Part shown: positions 7,929 to 17,129 of the stretch, piece by piece
Position numbering within the stretch: position 1 is the first letter of the stretch
Layout of the letters: every line of letters starts with the position of its first letter
From: Pseudoalteromonas xiamenensis
GTDB taxonomy: Bacteria > Pseudomonadota > Gammaproteobacteria > Enterobacterales > Alteromonadaceae
DNA length: 64,000 nucleotides
Direction: 5' to 3' (one strand)
Assembly (NCBI RefSeq): GCF_042431545.1
Contig: NZ_JBHLYX010000013.1
Program-made: the position numbers and the translations under genes
The notes under the pieces: model-generated
Seen by the model: the letters and a program-made list of their open reading frames with translations, nothing else
Told to the model about the DNA's origin: nothing
The model's database searches: none

Positions 7929-7945
7929 ATTTGTATTGAGAGGAC

Positions 7946-8695
7946 TTAAAAATAAACTTTAATGTTCTCTACTGTTCGGATTTGCTCCGCAGAAATTCGA
8001 CTGCCTGACTTATATTTGCTGTCAATGATCCCTTCATTACGGCGGCGCAGTGAGAGGGTCACTTCACACGGTTTGCCTCGATTAATTTGCTCATCTTTTA
8101 GTCCTTCAAATTGGTCAAATGAAAATTGGTAGTTTCCATTGTCTACGATGGCGCTAACCGATGCACTGGTCGAGTATGAACCACCATCTTTCGCCGAACA
8201 TGAGGCAGAGTAACTGAAGTCAATGCTTTTACCCGAACTTAATCCCTGCCAGCTAATAAACAATGAGTCTTTGAGATTGAATGATTGGCTTTTTTGCGGT
8301 GCAAAAATCGTAAATGATTCTGGTAGTTGAACTGTAGATATTAATTTCTGAGCGCTTTTTTGACGTTCAAACACGATACTGTACGAGGCATTGCTCTTGG
8401 TTTCGTCAAAGTATGCTTGATAATCGACATCGAAAAAATCAATATCTTCTACCAGTTCTTTCGTAACGCCACTGGCGGTAGCATAGAGTTTATCGCCATC
8501 GGTAAGTTTTAGATTGTTGCCATTGCTGCCATCAACATTGAGTTCAGCGACTAAACGAGCACGATTACCGTCCGATGTTACTTTGAATTCACCCCAAATT
8601 GCTTCGGTTGCAACGTTTTTGGAATCTGTCGTTTCTGTAGAACAGCCTGACAACAATGATAGCGCCGGGGCTGCAACGAGTACCCATTTGTTCAT
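7946..8695 (-). CDS. Putative lipoprotein of unknown function
   Basis: 249 residues with a lipoprotein signal peptide (MNKWVLVAAPALSLLSGCST, lipobox LSGC). The mature part is mostly beta-strand in character, with Asp/Ser-rich strands and no catalytic motif I recognise. It lies 235 nt downstream of the HEAT-repeat gene on the same strand and could be cotranscribed with it or have its own promoter in 8696-8930. I do not recognise the family. Confidence 0.7.
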   Translation of the reverse strand: MNKWVLVAAPALSLLSGCSTETTDSKNVATEAIWGEFKVTSDGNRARLVAELNVDGSNGNNLKLTDGDKLYATASGVTKELVEDIDFFDVDYQAYFDETKSNASYSIVFERQKSAQKLISTVQLPESFTIFAPQKSQSFNLKDSLFISWQGLSSGKSIDFSYSASCSAKDGGSYSTSASVSAIVDNGNYQFSFDQFEGLKDEQINRGKPCEVTLSLRRRNEGIIDSKYKSGSRISAEQIRTVENIKVYF

Positions 8696-8930
8696 TTTTC
8701 AAATCCTTATAAATATTGCCCGTGTAGAGAAGATTGGCTGGCTACCTGACCTCAGTTTTTCAAGTGTTGCAATCAAAAAAGGTTTTATGAACAACACCTT
8801 ATCGATATTTCATTATGCTACTTGAATGCCTAGGCGTGCAAACCAACTGAAAATTAGGTCAAATCTATCATGAACTCAATATAAGAACTGTTAAAATGTG
8901 TATCAATTATCGATACGCAGCAAAGGCCAC

Positions 8931-10619
8931 TCAAAGTTTCGAGCGTTCTAAAGTGTTTACGATCAGCTGCATTGTACGTCGATCACTCTGTTTTGTTATT
9001 TGCTGTTTTAAGGAATCTCTAGCCGTTTCGGAAAGCTCAGATTGTTTAGCCAATGCAGCAATCGCGGCCTGCTTGGTGATTTCTGAATCGCTTTCGACGT
9101 ATTGGACAACTTTATTTTGCGTTTCGTTACTAAGCTGATAGTCGCCAACTGCTTTAAGCAAACTCGTGACAGTTTGTTTTGGCACTTCATGGTTCAACAT
9201 ATCAACAAGAACAATTTTGGCCTCTGGTTTGTTTAAGCGCCCAAGTGCTTTTATCGCGACATTTTGGGTCGGCGAACGCATTTCCTGTGCGTATTTTTTA
9301 AGTATGCCCAAATGCTGCACGTCATTGGTATTGCCGAGCGCGCCAATCGCGGCCTTTTTCCGGTCAAGACTGTTTGATTCTGTTGCAACGATTGCTAGTG
9401 CGTCGTGCAACTGTTGAATCCGCTTTGTTTTTCCTCTGTGCCTTACTATGCTGCCGACAGTGAGATAAAAGTTATTTTGCAGCTCCACTTCAGATGTTTC
9501 AAGACCGTTTTGCAGCGCATTGGTCAGCGAGTCAACGGTTTGATCAGAAAGTGCGGCATCACCATAGGCTAAGGCTCTTAGAGAACGAAATTGGATTTCA
9601 GGTCGGCTTGAATAGCTCATCAGAACATTAACAAGCAAATACTGACTGTTTGCACTGTCTAAATTGCCGAGTGCATGCAAAAGTCTCGATTGTGCTGCAT
9701 CGGACAAATACTCCTTACCAAAAATTGGCAAGAGATCCTGCAATACTGGATCCAGCGGGCGTAAGCGCATTGCCAGCGAGTGTGCATCAATATTGCTTAA
9801 GTCACTTCGTATTAATTCAAACAGGGTTTGCTTGAGCTTTTTCAGGTCTTGGGCGGTTAACGCCGTCTCTACAACCTGCCATTCGTCTAATTTGTTGCTC
9901 ATCGAAAACAGCGGGCTTGTTTGTAATGGCGACTTGGTTAACTGATAAGATTGATGCGTATTTAGGCTAATAGCCCCACCACTGGTGAAAGTTTCAAGTG
10001 TATCTTGCCCTGATTTTTCTTCAAACCAACAATGGTCAGGTTGAAATTGATGCTTGGAATCCAAAACATTGACTTGTTGAGTTGAAGGGCTAAGCAACTT
10101 TATGTATTTCTGTTTTTGGTACGAAATACGGGAGTCGTCTGTACGGTATGTGACTTGGTAAGTACCAGTTGTATCTGATTCAAATTCAGGGAAAGGAGCG
10201 TCTTTCAATTTTGGAACCTGAAAATAGTACGCCAGCCCTTTAAGCATCATTTGCTGTTGAGAGGGGAGCGTGTTCGGGAACCAAAATTGCTCAATTTGTC
10301 CACTTGCTGATTGTTTAAACGCAAATGGGATTTGATAGATGGGAAGCGGAGTTTCCGTTGTGGCCTGCACGCTTCTTACGTTACTTGCGAGTAGCCCCCA
10401 CCAATTATTTTCCCCGTCGACTTGCACTTGTTTAAGCGCGATACTCGCTTCCATTTTCAAACTGCTTGGAGAACTGGCTGATTTGCCGGCCATTGAAAAC
10501 GAAGAAATAGTGGTGACAGTCAAGTCATACTGACGTTCGCAGTAAGCGTTAGCATCCACTGTCGATGCAATGAATGACAGCGCTAAAAGGTTGGTTAAAT
10601 AAGCAGAGTTCCTCATCAT
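8931..10619 (-). CDS. Secreted HEAT-repeat protein with vitellogenin-N-like domain
   Basis: 562 residues with a Sec signal peptide (cleavage near VDANA, residue 25). Residues about 26-230 resemble the N-terminal sheet module of large lipid-transfer proteins (vitellogenin, apoB, MTP): an IPFAFKQSASGQIEQ strand pair, a GLAYYFQVP segment and an E-x-D-T-T-G-T-x-x-V-x-Y strand. Residues about 260-562 are helical HEAT-like repeats (SRLLHALGNLDSANS, KKAAIGALGNTNDVQHLG, NVAIKALGRLNKPEA). This order is that of the lipid-transfer superfamily, but the resemblance is by eye. The start overlaps the stop of the upstream lipoprotein gene (ATGA), so the two are coupled. The plain alternative is a generic HEAT scaffold. 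Confidence 0.72.
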   Translation of the reverse strand: MMRNSAYLTNLLALSFIASTVDANAYCERQYDLTVTTISSFSMAGKSASSPSSLKMEASIALKQVQVDGENNWWGLLASNVRSVQATTETPLPIYQIPFAFKQSASGQIEQFWFPNTLPSQQQMMLKGLAYYFQVPKLKDAPFPEFESDTTGTYQVTYRTDDSRISYQKQKYIKLLSPSTQQVNVLDSKHQFQPDHCWFEEKSGQDTLETFTSGGAISLNTHQSYQLTKSPLQTSPLFSMSNKLDEWQVVETALTAQDLKKLKQTLFELIRSDLSNIDAHSLAMRLRPLDPVLQDLLPIFGKEYLSDAAQSRLLHALGNLDSANSQYLLVNVLMSYSSRPEIQFRSLRALAYGDAALSDQTVDSLTNALQNGLETSEVELQNNFYLTVGSIVRHRGKTKRIQQLHDALAIVATESNSLDRKKAAIGALGNTNDVQHLGILKKYAQEMRSPTQNVAIKALGRLNKPEAKIVLVDMLNHEVPKQTVTSLLKAVGDYQLSNETQNKVVQYVESDSEITKQAAIAALAKQSELSETARDSLKQQITKQSDRRTMQLIVNTLERSKL

Positions 10620-12436
10620 AGATTTACACTGCCTTCTTTACTGTATAGTGTCCAAGATTTTTGGAACACACTGTCAGTCTGGTACAGCCAAAGATCATAA
10701 CGAGTCGTCTTTGAACCGCAGGGATATGGAATACCCCATTTTTTGCACCACTTAATCCCTTTCGTTTCTGCGTAGAGTCCAAATTTGCCTGAAATTACAT
10801 CCATGTCGTCTGTGAGTTCTAAGGCATAATAAATATGTGGAGTTGCATTGTCGGTAGAGACAAGCGAGAAACCGGCAGATGAGTCGAGGCTGAAAACGTT
10901 GTCTATCAAATTGAATTCTGCTTCAACGCCCGCGGATGCCACGGCGAGATCAACTCCACCGCGGCCAAACGCACCAAAATCAACCGAAAACAAGTCGCCA
11001 TTTGCGTATAACTCTGCGTTGTAACCAACGGTCAATTCAAATCCCAAACTGCCATCGACGCCCGCTTCAACTGACATAGGGATAGGGCCGATGGTGAAAT
11101 TGGCTTTAGCAAGCACCTTTTCCTCTTCCCATGACTTGGTCCATGACTTTTCAAATTTAGACGTATAGCTTTCATCTTCAAACACGACGTTATTGAAAAT
11201 GGTCATCTCTGAAGAATAGCCAGTATTAAGTCCAGAAACATACGCGCTTCCATCATAGGAAATGCCAAACAACGTATTTTGAGCATTGAAAAAATAGGCT
11301 TCGACATTTCCTTCAGCCGTAATTCGTGCTCCAGGGTCGCCTGCGGGTACTATCAATAGTTGGCCTGATAAGTCGACACCGATACTAAATTTAGATTGGT
11401 CGCCGTAAGATTTGTCGTAAGACTGAGCGAGTTTGATATTCGCTAATCGATTTTGAGTACCAACACTTGCGGTGTGGCCTTCGAAGAAGTATAGCGGGAT
11501 CGACTGCTCGATAACATTATTGTCACTGTTTAAATCACCATCGCCATTGCTATCTGTGAGTGTGAATCGAAAGGCGAGTTCCGCCCCATTTTGACCACTG
11601 AACGTGTGGTAAAGGGCCTGACTAAGTTCGTCATTAAAGGCAATGTCAAAACCGATGTGTTGATCTGAAAGAACCGTTTTAAAACTGTATGAAAGCTGCT
11701 CTAGGTATTGAGTTTCTTCCGCTGACCAAAAGTGAAGTGGGCGCCACGCGCCATTTACGTCAACTTCTGCTTTTACCGTGACTGTGTCGAGAGTAGAACC
11801 AGAATAGTCAGCAACGAGATAGCCAATTAAATCAGCATGGTGGAATTGGTTTCCATTATCAACATGAGGAGCATCTAGTATCAGCGCGGACTGACCAAAC
11901 TTCAGTGTTTTTAATTCATAATCGTGGGTACTTTGAATTTCGACCTCAATATCCGCGTGAGGATACTGTCCGTTTGCATAGGAGGCGTTTGTTGTTGATG
12001 GTGCATTGTCATTCTCGATGTCTTCGATGACCATATTGTCAGGATCAACATGCGCAATAATTTGATATTGGCCGCCTTTTAGATTGTCTGGAAGCGTTGC
12101 TTGTACAGAAAGCGCGTGTCGGCCTTCTTTTAACTGAGATAAGGAAACAATGGCTAATTGATGCACATCTTCAATTGTTTGTTCCTGGCTATTTTGTGTA
12201 TCCACCAATTCATTATTGTGAATAAGATAAAAGTGTACATCGACGTCAATGTCACTAAGTCCTGCAACATCTAAATCGTAAAAAAGCTCAAAGGTCTCAT
12301 TTTGTTCTAGATTGGCGACAGGCCCTGTGTTGATATTGGCAATAGATAAGTTACGCGGAGGATCATTTTCAGAAAATTGACATGCGCTTAACAACATCAA
12401 AAGAAGAGATAGGCTAATTGCTCGAATTTGACTCAT
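10616..12436 (-). CDS. Large beta-rich lipoprotein coupled to the HEAT protein
   Basis: 606 residues with a lipoprotein signal peptide (LSLLLMLLSACQF, lipobox LSAC). The first 150 residues look like an Ig-like CARDB-type domain (GRHALSVQATLPDN, VDPDNMVIEDIENDN). Residues about 330-560 are long alternating hydrophobic/polar strands (FTIGPIPMSVEAGVDGSLGF, NAELYANGDLFSVDFGAFG) as in beta-sandwich or lipid-binding sheets. An acidic DSNGDGDLNSDNN segment near residue 300 resembles a dockerin- or EF-like Ca2+ loop. Its 3' end overlaps the HEAT gene by 4 nt, implying a joint function at the cell envelope. Family not recognised. Confidence 0.7.
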   Translation of the reverse strand: MSQIRAISLSLLLMLLSACQFSENDPPRNLSIANINTGPVANLEQNETFELFYDLDVAGLSDIDVDVHFYLIHNNELVDTQNSQEQTIEDVHQLAIVSLSQLKEGRHALSVQATLPDNLKGGQYQIIAHVDPDNMVIEDIENDNAPSTTNASYANGQYPHADIEVEIQSTHDYELKTLKFGQSALILDAPHVDNGNQFHHADLIGYLVADYSGSTLDTVTVKAEVDVNGAWRPLHFWSAEETQYLEQLSYSFKTVLSDQHIGFDIAFNDELSQALYHTFSGQNGAELAFRFTLTDSNGDGDLNSDNNVIEQSIPLYFFEGHTASVGTQNRLANIKLAQSYDKSYGDQSKFSIGVDLSGQLLIVPAGDPGARITAEGNVEAYFFNAQNTLFGISYDGSAYVSGLNTGYSSEMTIFNNVVFEDESYTSKFEKSWTKSWEEEKVLAKANFTIGPIPMSVEAGVDGSLGFELTVGYNAELYANGDLFSVDFGAFGRGGVDLAVASAGVEAEFNLIDNVFSLDSSAGFSLVSTDNATPHIYYALELTDDMDVISGKFGLYAETKGIKWCKKWGIPYPCGSKTTRYDLWLYQTDSVFQKSWTLYSKEGSVNL

Positions 12437-12517
12437 GATTTTACATCCGTGTGAAAAACACTTATACCAACTTTAATAGCGTAGTGTAAAAATGTGGAGA
12501 GATCATGGATAGACCAC

Positions 12518-12859
12518 TCATTTTAATAGCCTTTCTACGTAAGCCCAGCAAGTTAAACCAGATTTTAATGGTACTTCGATGCGTTCATAATCATCTACTT
12601 CGTAACTATCAGCCTGACGTAGTTCATCGTCTGAGATGTCAAAAACGGTGCCAGCTACTTCTTCGCAGACGCTTTCTGAACGTCTTAATATTGGATGATG
12701 TGTCTGCCCACTACTTGCCAATACCGCGGGATCTGTGATTTCGACAAGCTCTAACTTGAACCCGATAATGGCGTCGCTTATCCCTTCTAAATGTCTTCCA
12801 AAGGTATCCAGTTGTACTTGAGGAAGTTGCAACGTGCCATAGCTAAACAGTTTGGGCAT
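12518..12859 (-). CDS. Gamma-glutamylcyclotransferase-fold protein (AIG2-like)
   Basis: 113 residues. The start FSYGTLQ carries the YGTL substrate-loop signature of the GGCT/AIG2 fold; a conserved acidic residue (EVAGTVFDISDDELRQAD) corresponds to the catalytic Glu region, and the end YERIEVPLKSG is typical. Members cyclise gamma-glutamyl amines or are uncharacterised. The ATG at 12859 with GGAG 7 nt upstream is preferred over a TTG at 12871. A TTGTAAT-T-ATTACAA palindrome lies just upstream. Confidence 0.8.
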   Translation of the reverse strand: MPKLFSYGTLQLPQVQLDTFGRHLEGISDAIIGFKLELVEITDPAVLASSGQTHHPILRRSESVCEEVAGTVFDISDDELRQADSYEVDDYERIEVPLKSGLTCWAYVERLLK

Positions 12860-12882
12860 TAACCGCTCCAAGGAGATTTTTA

Positions 12883-12897
12883 TTGTAATTATTACAA
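12883..12897. promoter_or_regulatory. 15-bp palindrome upstream of the GGCT-like gene
   Basis: TTGTAATTATTACAA is a perfect inverted repeat with 7-bp arms and a single central base, 24 bp ahead of the start codon at 12859. Its placement suits a repressor operator; no regulator gene lies beside it. Confidence 0.35.
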
Positions 12898-12943
12898 GAC
12901 AGTAACAAATGTTTCGTACCTAAATCAATGAAAATTTAAGTCG

Positions 12944-15094
12944 CTATATATCATTCGGCCTACCTAAATCTTTTGCATCGTAATTACACACACCGGTTGG
13001 GAAAATCGACTTTAATGTATCGAGGGAGGGGGTGATATCAATATCACCATACACGCCCCTCTCGACGGCTACGTCAATTGACATCCTAGTACACTTGAAT
13101 AGCGCGCCATTCCAAGGTGCACCTGATTCGATGCGACTAGTACTAAACATGGGGAAATGTTTTACACATTCACCAGGCATTCGATTGTTCCATTTTCCAT
13201 CAAAGACATCATGACCAGACGCCATAATGTCGCCATTTTTGTCAAAGCAGGTATCCGTCAGCTCGTGAGGTTTTGCTTTTAAAATTCCTTCTGGTGTGTG
13301 TTCTTCAATGGCCAAAAGCCATTTATCCATCATCTCGAAGGCGCGCGTTGTTGGATTAAAGTCCTTATCCGCCACCCAAATAACTTGGTTTTCATGCTGA
13401 CCTGTAGCCTGTTCTATCCGAAGTCGAGAGTAAAAAGACGCAGACATATGATGCATATCTAGCTCATTCTCAAGATAGTGGCGTGCATCTATAATCGGCA
13501 ACTGCACGCGTCCGATGAAAACCTGTCCAGACCGATATGCTTGATTCATGGCGTGAATACTACCGACATGACGAGGTGCGACTTCGGGTGAAAGTGGTGA
13601 CATGTCAGAGATGTTTTGATTTCCCCAAAGGGTTAACCAAATGGGGAGCTTTGCACCAAACGGCATCACGATTTCCTCTTGTGCCATTGCAGTCTGTGAC
13701 TTCCATCCACCAATTTTTCTGTTTAAATCAATAAATTGTGAAACTGATATTTCATGATGAACAAGGGCATTTAGACCATATTGAACGCCTTCGTTATCCC
13801 AAGTGGAATTGGCGAAACCATCTTCATCGTGTCCAAATACCGCAACCAAATCCTGCCAGTAACTCCATTGCGTATTCTCTAGGACATCGTCACTGAACAA
13901 TGGCCGTAAAAACCCCTGTTTGGGGTTATTAATGAAGCTGGATAAGCCAAAATAACCATTGATGCATTCGCTACTGCCTGTTGGCAAAGAAGGAAAAAAG
14001 CCTGCTTTTAATTGATTGATGGGTTGCATAAAGCCCGCTTTTTGAGGGAAATCGTTAATGGCGTTCATACCCTCAATGCGTTGACGATTTTCCCAATCTC
14101 GCCAATAGGACTTGTCTTTCGCGCGAAAGGTAAAATAGTTGTTGAGCAGATCACAATCGAGGGCGTAGGTTGTTTGGGTGATCATGTCGGGATACGAATA
14201 CAAAGGAATGAGACCATCAAGAATGCCAGAACCATTTTGTGCAATTAGGTATTGCGCTAAACCGCCACCAGAACCACCGATACCAACGGTATAAAGTGGC
14301 GCACCGTAGAGACTTACAAATTGCTTTTTAACACGAGCGGCGGTGTCTTCTGCGAGCAGCATATTGTAGGTATAGCTGGTTTTATTGCCGGATGAGCTCA
14401 CGACGGCATATCCTAATTTAAGTTGTTCAATTTGGTTTTTGATTAAGCTCACCGCACTAAGCCTACCTTGACGAAATCCGATCCCTGAACCGCCATTAAA
14501 TTGATAAATGAGCTTTTTGTTCCAGTTGGACGAGGTGTTTCGATAGGGGAGGTCGTCAAAACCAACAGGCATTACAATGGCGTAAATGAAACGATTTATC
14601 GTGCCTTGTTCGACGCGTACTATCAGACCATGACGGTCATTTTTGACAGCCTCTGCGGTCACATTGTGGATGCCAGTATCTGTGATTTCATAGTAGGTGT
14701 ACTGACTTGGCAAACCACAATCTTTACTAAACCCCACTATTTGCTTGTCGTCATTGAACACAGGGACACCATTGCCATATTGATTATCGACAACGGGTTG
14801 GCCTAGGTCGGAATCTACGGTCATACAAAAGAAGGGGTATTGGTTTGGCCCTGAATATAGACTGCGGTTAGGGCCAGTATCACCCAGCGGAATAGGGAAG
14901 TGATACCATTCGTTGGGCCGTGAGACTTTGCTAATGTGCGGGTAAAAGTCCAACAAAAAGTTGTCTTCAGATGGCGCGGTCTGCTTAACCTGACGCGCCA
15001 AATAGGGATCTTCGGGTTGATTCAAAATCCATATGCCATATCCACCCATAAGTGTTGCTAAAAGCAAAAATCCAACAGTGAACCATTTTTTCAT
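12944..15094 (-). CDS. DUF6351 family alpha/beta hydrolase-like protein
   Basis: 716 residues, with an N-terminal membrane or signal segment (residues 5-25, WFTVGFLLLATLMGGYGIWI). The motif VGIGGSGGGLAQYLIAQ near residue 280 is a G-x-S-G-G nucleophile elbow and the GILDGLIPLYSYPDM stretch that follows is typical of DUF6351, a large tannase/feruloyl-esterase-like family of extracytoplasmic hydrolases. Paired cysteines (for example FCMTVD with KDCGLP) suggest disulfides and an exported location. The substrate is unknown. It is a single gene with no close partners. Confidence 0.75.
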   Translation of the reverse strand: MKKWFTVGFLLLATLMGGYGIWILNQPEDPYLARQVKQTAPSEDNFLLDFYPHISKVSRPNEWYHFPIPLGDTGPNRSLYSGPNQYPFFCMTVDSDLGQPVVDNQYGNGVPVFNDDKQIVGFSKDCGLPSQYTYYEITDTGIHNVTAEAVKNDRHGLIVRVEQGTINRFIYAIVMPVGFDDLPYRNTSSNWNKKLIYQFNGGSGIGFRQGRLSAVSLIKNQIEQLKLGYAVVSSSGNKTSYTYNMLLAEDTAARVKKQFVSLYGAPLYTVGIGGSGGGLAQYLIAQNGSGILDGLIPLYSYPDMITQTTYALDCDLLNNYFTFRAKDKSYWRDWENRQRIEGMNAINDFPQKAGFMQPINQLKAGFFPSLPTGSSECINGYFGLSSFINNPKQGFLRPLFSDDVLENTQWSYWQDLVAVFGHDEDGFANSTWDNEGVQYGLNALVHHEISVSQFIDLNRKIGGWKSQTAMAQEEIVMPFGAKLPIWLTLWGNQNISDMSPLSPEVAPRHVGSIHAMNQAYRSGQVFIGRVQLPIIDARHYLENELDMHHMSASFYSRLRIEQATGQHENQVIWVADKDFNPTTRAFEMMDKWLLAIEEHTPEGILKAKPHELTDTCFDKNGDIMASGHDVFDGKWNNRMPGECVKHFPMFSTSRIESGAPWNGALFKCTRMSIDVAVERGVYGDIDITPSLDTLKSIFPTGVCNYDAKDLGRPNDI

Positions 15095-15315
15095 ATGACA
15101 CCTCCACTACATTTTAAGTGTAGGAGTAAGAACAGAGATTCATTGTTATTTGTTTGTGAGGTTCGTTAACAGAGCTTTGAACGCGATGATTTGTATAAGA
15201 TTAAAAGCGTATCATTTTTAAGGTGGCGTGTTTTCGCGCATATCGTATCTCGCTGTTACGCAACTCGTCTAACCTGAATTACAAACTGATCGTCTGGATT
15301 GCAATCGAAATACTG

Positions 15316-15345
15316 TTCTAAGCGCAGGCTTATCTGCGCTTAGAA
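15316..15345. terminator. Strong hairpin, probable terminator of the histidine phosphatase operon
   Basis: A perfect 12-bp stem TTCTAAGCGCAG/CTGCGCTTAGAA with 6-nt loop, 16 nt downstream of the stop codon at 15361. Neither side has a clear T-tract, so it may act with Rho or protect a 3' end. Confidence 0.55.
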
Positions 15346-15360
15346 ATAAAAGCGAGAGAC

Positions 15361-15849
15361 TTACTTTTCATTCAAAGAAGTGGCATTTGACGAGTAGTGA
15401 TTGAACTCAAAACCATGCTCTGTTTGTTTGAGAATAAAGAGATCATCAAACGTACTTTCATCAATTGGCCAAGTCGTACCTGAGAGTATTTTTACCAGTT
15501 CAGGGGTCGTATTAGAATGTCCGGCTACAACCACCACACCTTCCATTTCGCGAAGTGATTCAGCAAATGCCGCGAGTTGTCTTGGGTCATAACTTAAAAC
15601 CTGCAACTGTGTTTTCTTTGCTAAAGGGGCAATCGTCTGCTGCGTTCGATTGTAGTCTGTTGAATAGAGTGCCGTTGGTGAAAGCGGCTCAATGAGATTG
15701 GCTATACGCTTGGCTCGCGCTTCGCCTGCGGTCGTTAGCGAGGGATCCGCACCGTCTTGTTTTTCAGCATGACGAAACAGTACAACGTCTGCGGCAGTTG
15801 ATGCGAAGCTTGCGCACAGCACAGTGCTAAGCAAAATTGATTTGAACAT
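15361..15849 (-). CDS. Periplasmic histidine phosphatase family protein (SixA/PGAM-like)
   Basis: 162 residues. A signal peptide (MFKSILLSTVLCASFASTAA) is followed at once by VVLFRHAEK, the RHG-type catalytic motif with the phospho-accepting His, then a YSTDYNRTQQT segment with the second Arg and a VVAGHSN motif with the second catalytic His. All core residues are present. Short exported members of this superfamily act on small phosphorylated substrates. It is 16 nt downstream of the PhyH gene, on the same strand, probably cotranscribed. Confidence 0.85.
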   Translation of the reverse strand: MFKSILLSTVLCASFASTAADVVLFRHAEKQDGADPSLTTAGEARAKRIANLIEPLSPTALYSTDYNRTQQTIAPLAKKTQLQVLSYDPRQLAAFAESLREMEGVVVVAGHSNTTPELVKILSGTTWPIDESTFDDLFILKQTEHGFEFNHYSSNATSLNEK

Positions 15850-15865
15850 GTCGATTATTCTTGTT

Positions 15866-16606
15866 TTATGGAAATACAGCTAAGCACTCTAACGTTGCTT
15901 TTATTTCCGCGCAAGGTTGATGTACGTCGTTCAGGAACGAATGCATTGCGGGTTCACAAAATAAAATATCTAATGCAAACCGTTCTTGGCCGTATAAACC
16001 ACGATGCAGCATATTTGCAGAAAAGGCCAACACATCGCCACGATTGAGCTGAACAATCTGCCCTTCGGGGAGCGGATCGCTTTTTTTATGGCCATTTTTC
16101 TCAAGCCTTACATCGAGTGCAAGTGGGCTATCCCATGTCTTATGACTTTTTGGGACGAGTTCCATGCCCGGTTCATTGGCAAGCGGTATTCTCACATGAA
16201 TAATGTCAGGACCTTGCAGTGCGTCTTTTTGTTCTTCCAGACTTAGGTGGTACTGTCCATCACGGTGCCAGTAATTTTTTTGATGAGGGTTAATCGGATT
16301 GAAAAAGAGCTGTGAGTTCATATAAATGGGGCGTTTAAGCAAAGTAGTCGCCAGTTTGCTCATTTCTTCACTGCCTATTAGCGCAAACAATTTTTGACGT
16401 TCTTCTTTCTCTAAATAGGTTTCAGCGGTTAAACCAGACGAATTGATGGCACTGGCCTTATAAAAGAGATGGTTATCTTCTACCCATCTATCGTGAAACG
16501 TACGCACGACAGGCTCTACCATGTCTAACATAGTTTGAGGCAAAAAATTTCTTAGGCAGACAAAACCGTACTCTTCATAATGTGACGCAGCATGTTCTAG
16601 ATCCAT
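15866..16606 (-). CDS. Phytanoyl-CoA dioxygenase (PhyH) family protein
   Basis: 246 residues of the Fe(II)/2-oxoglutarate double-stranded beta-helix. The iron site is visible as YWHRDGQYH (His-x-Asp) and a distal His in FSANMLHRGLYG, with Arg downstream (QERFALDILFCEP) for 2-oxoglutarate. Bacterial PhyH members hydroxylate diverse small molecules; the substrate cannot be deduced. First gene of a likely two-gene unit with the histidine phosphatase. Confidence 0.85.
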   Translation of the reverse strand: MDLEHAASHYEEYGFVCLRNFLPQTMLDMVEPVVRTFHDRWVEDNHLFYKASAINSSGLTAETYLEKEERQKLFALIGSEEMSKLATTLLKRPIYMNSQLFFNPINPHQKNYWHRDGQYHLSLEEQKDALQGPDIIHVRIPLANEPGMELVPKSHKTWDSPLALDVRLEKNGHKKSDPLPEGQIVQLNRGDVLAFSANMLHRGLYGQERFALDILFCEPAMHSFLNDVHQPCAEIKATLECLAVFP

Positions 16607-16799
16607 GTTTCGCTCTCATCATTTGCAACTTAGTTGAGTATAGACAGAAGCGATTTACATTTCATCTATAGAACGTATTTTAGTCGTAGTATCCTCTGGT
16701 TAGTTTCTACTTAAGCATGAGTTTTTGCAAAAAGGTGAACAATGAAACGGGTACATTGATTCCGCCTAAACACAAAAACCTATTGGACTAACGATGTTA

Positions 16800-17129
16800 T
16801 TAAGCCAGCCCAAGCAAAAACCAGATCAAAGGTGGCCATGCGAAAAATGGAGTAAACAAACATCGCCACAATAGCGTGTGCGGTTTAAACCCGATGCCAT
16901 GAATAAATGCAGCACTGTTTGCCAACATAACCAGAGTAAATGTGCCGTGATCAACTTGTCCTTGAGTATTTATTGCAACAGGCGGCCAAAACAGAACAAG
17001 TACGGTCGTGATAGTTGCTAAAAGAAAGGACACGTATTGGAGCATCACGTTTTGCTGCAATGCAGCAAAACGTGATGCGTAAATTGAACAACGAGAGTTT
17101 AGTGAATACGTCAATTCGGAGTACCTCAA
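16800..17129 (-). CDS. ybgE: YbgE-type small membrane protein of the cyd operon
   Basis: 109 residues from a TTG start that overlaps the cydX stop (TTGA), or about 81 from an internal ATG at 17042. Two to three hydrophobic segments and an AAFIHGIGFKPHTLLW motif match YbgE (IHGVGFRP in E. coli), an accessory protein encoded with cytochrome bd oxidase. The N-terminal coding part contains a 37-bp perfect palindrome (17042-17078), so the start and the mode of expression deserve care. Confidence 0.75.
   Translation of the reverse strand: MRYSELTYSLNSRCSIYASRFAALQQNVMLQYVSFLLATITTVLVLFWPPVAINTQGQVDHGTFTLVMLANSAAFIHGIGFKPHTLLWRCLFTPFFAWPPLIWFLLGLA
17042..17078. repeat. 37-bp perfect palindrome inside ybgE
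   Basis: Two 18-bp arms (17042-17059 and 17061-17078; arm GCATCACGTTTTGCTGCA) flank a single central base. The RNA would fold into a very stable hairpin about 50 nt after the cydX stop codon, within the first third of ybgE. No T-tract follows. Confidence 0.85.

Noticed and set aside
8896..9945. Several forward frames opposite the HEAT-repeat gene
   Set aside because: Antisense shadows without ribosome sites, inside an intact 562-codon gene.
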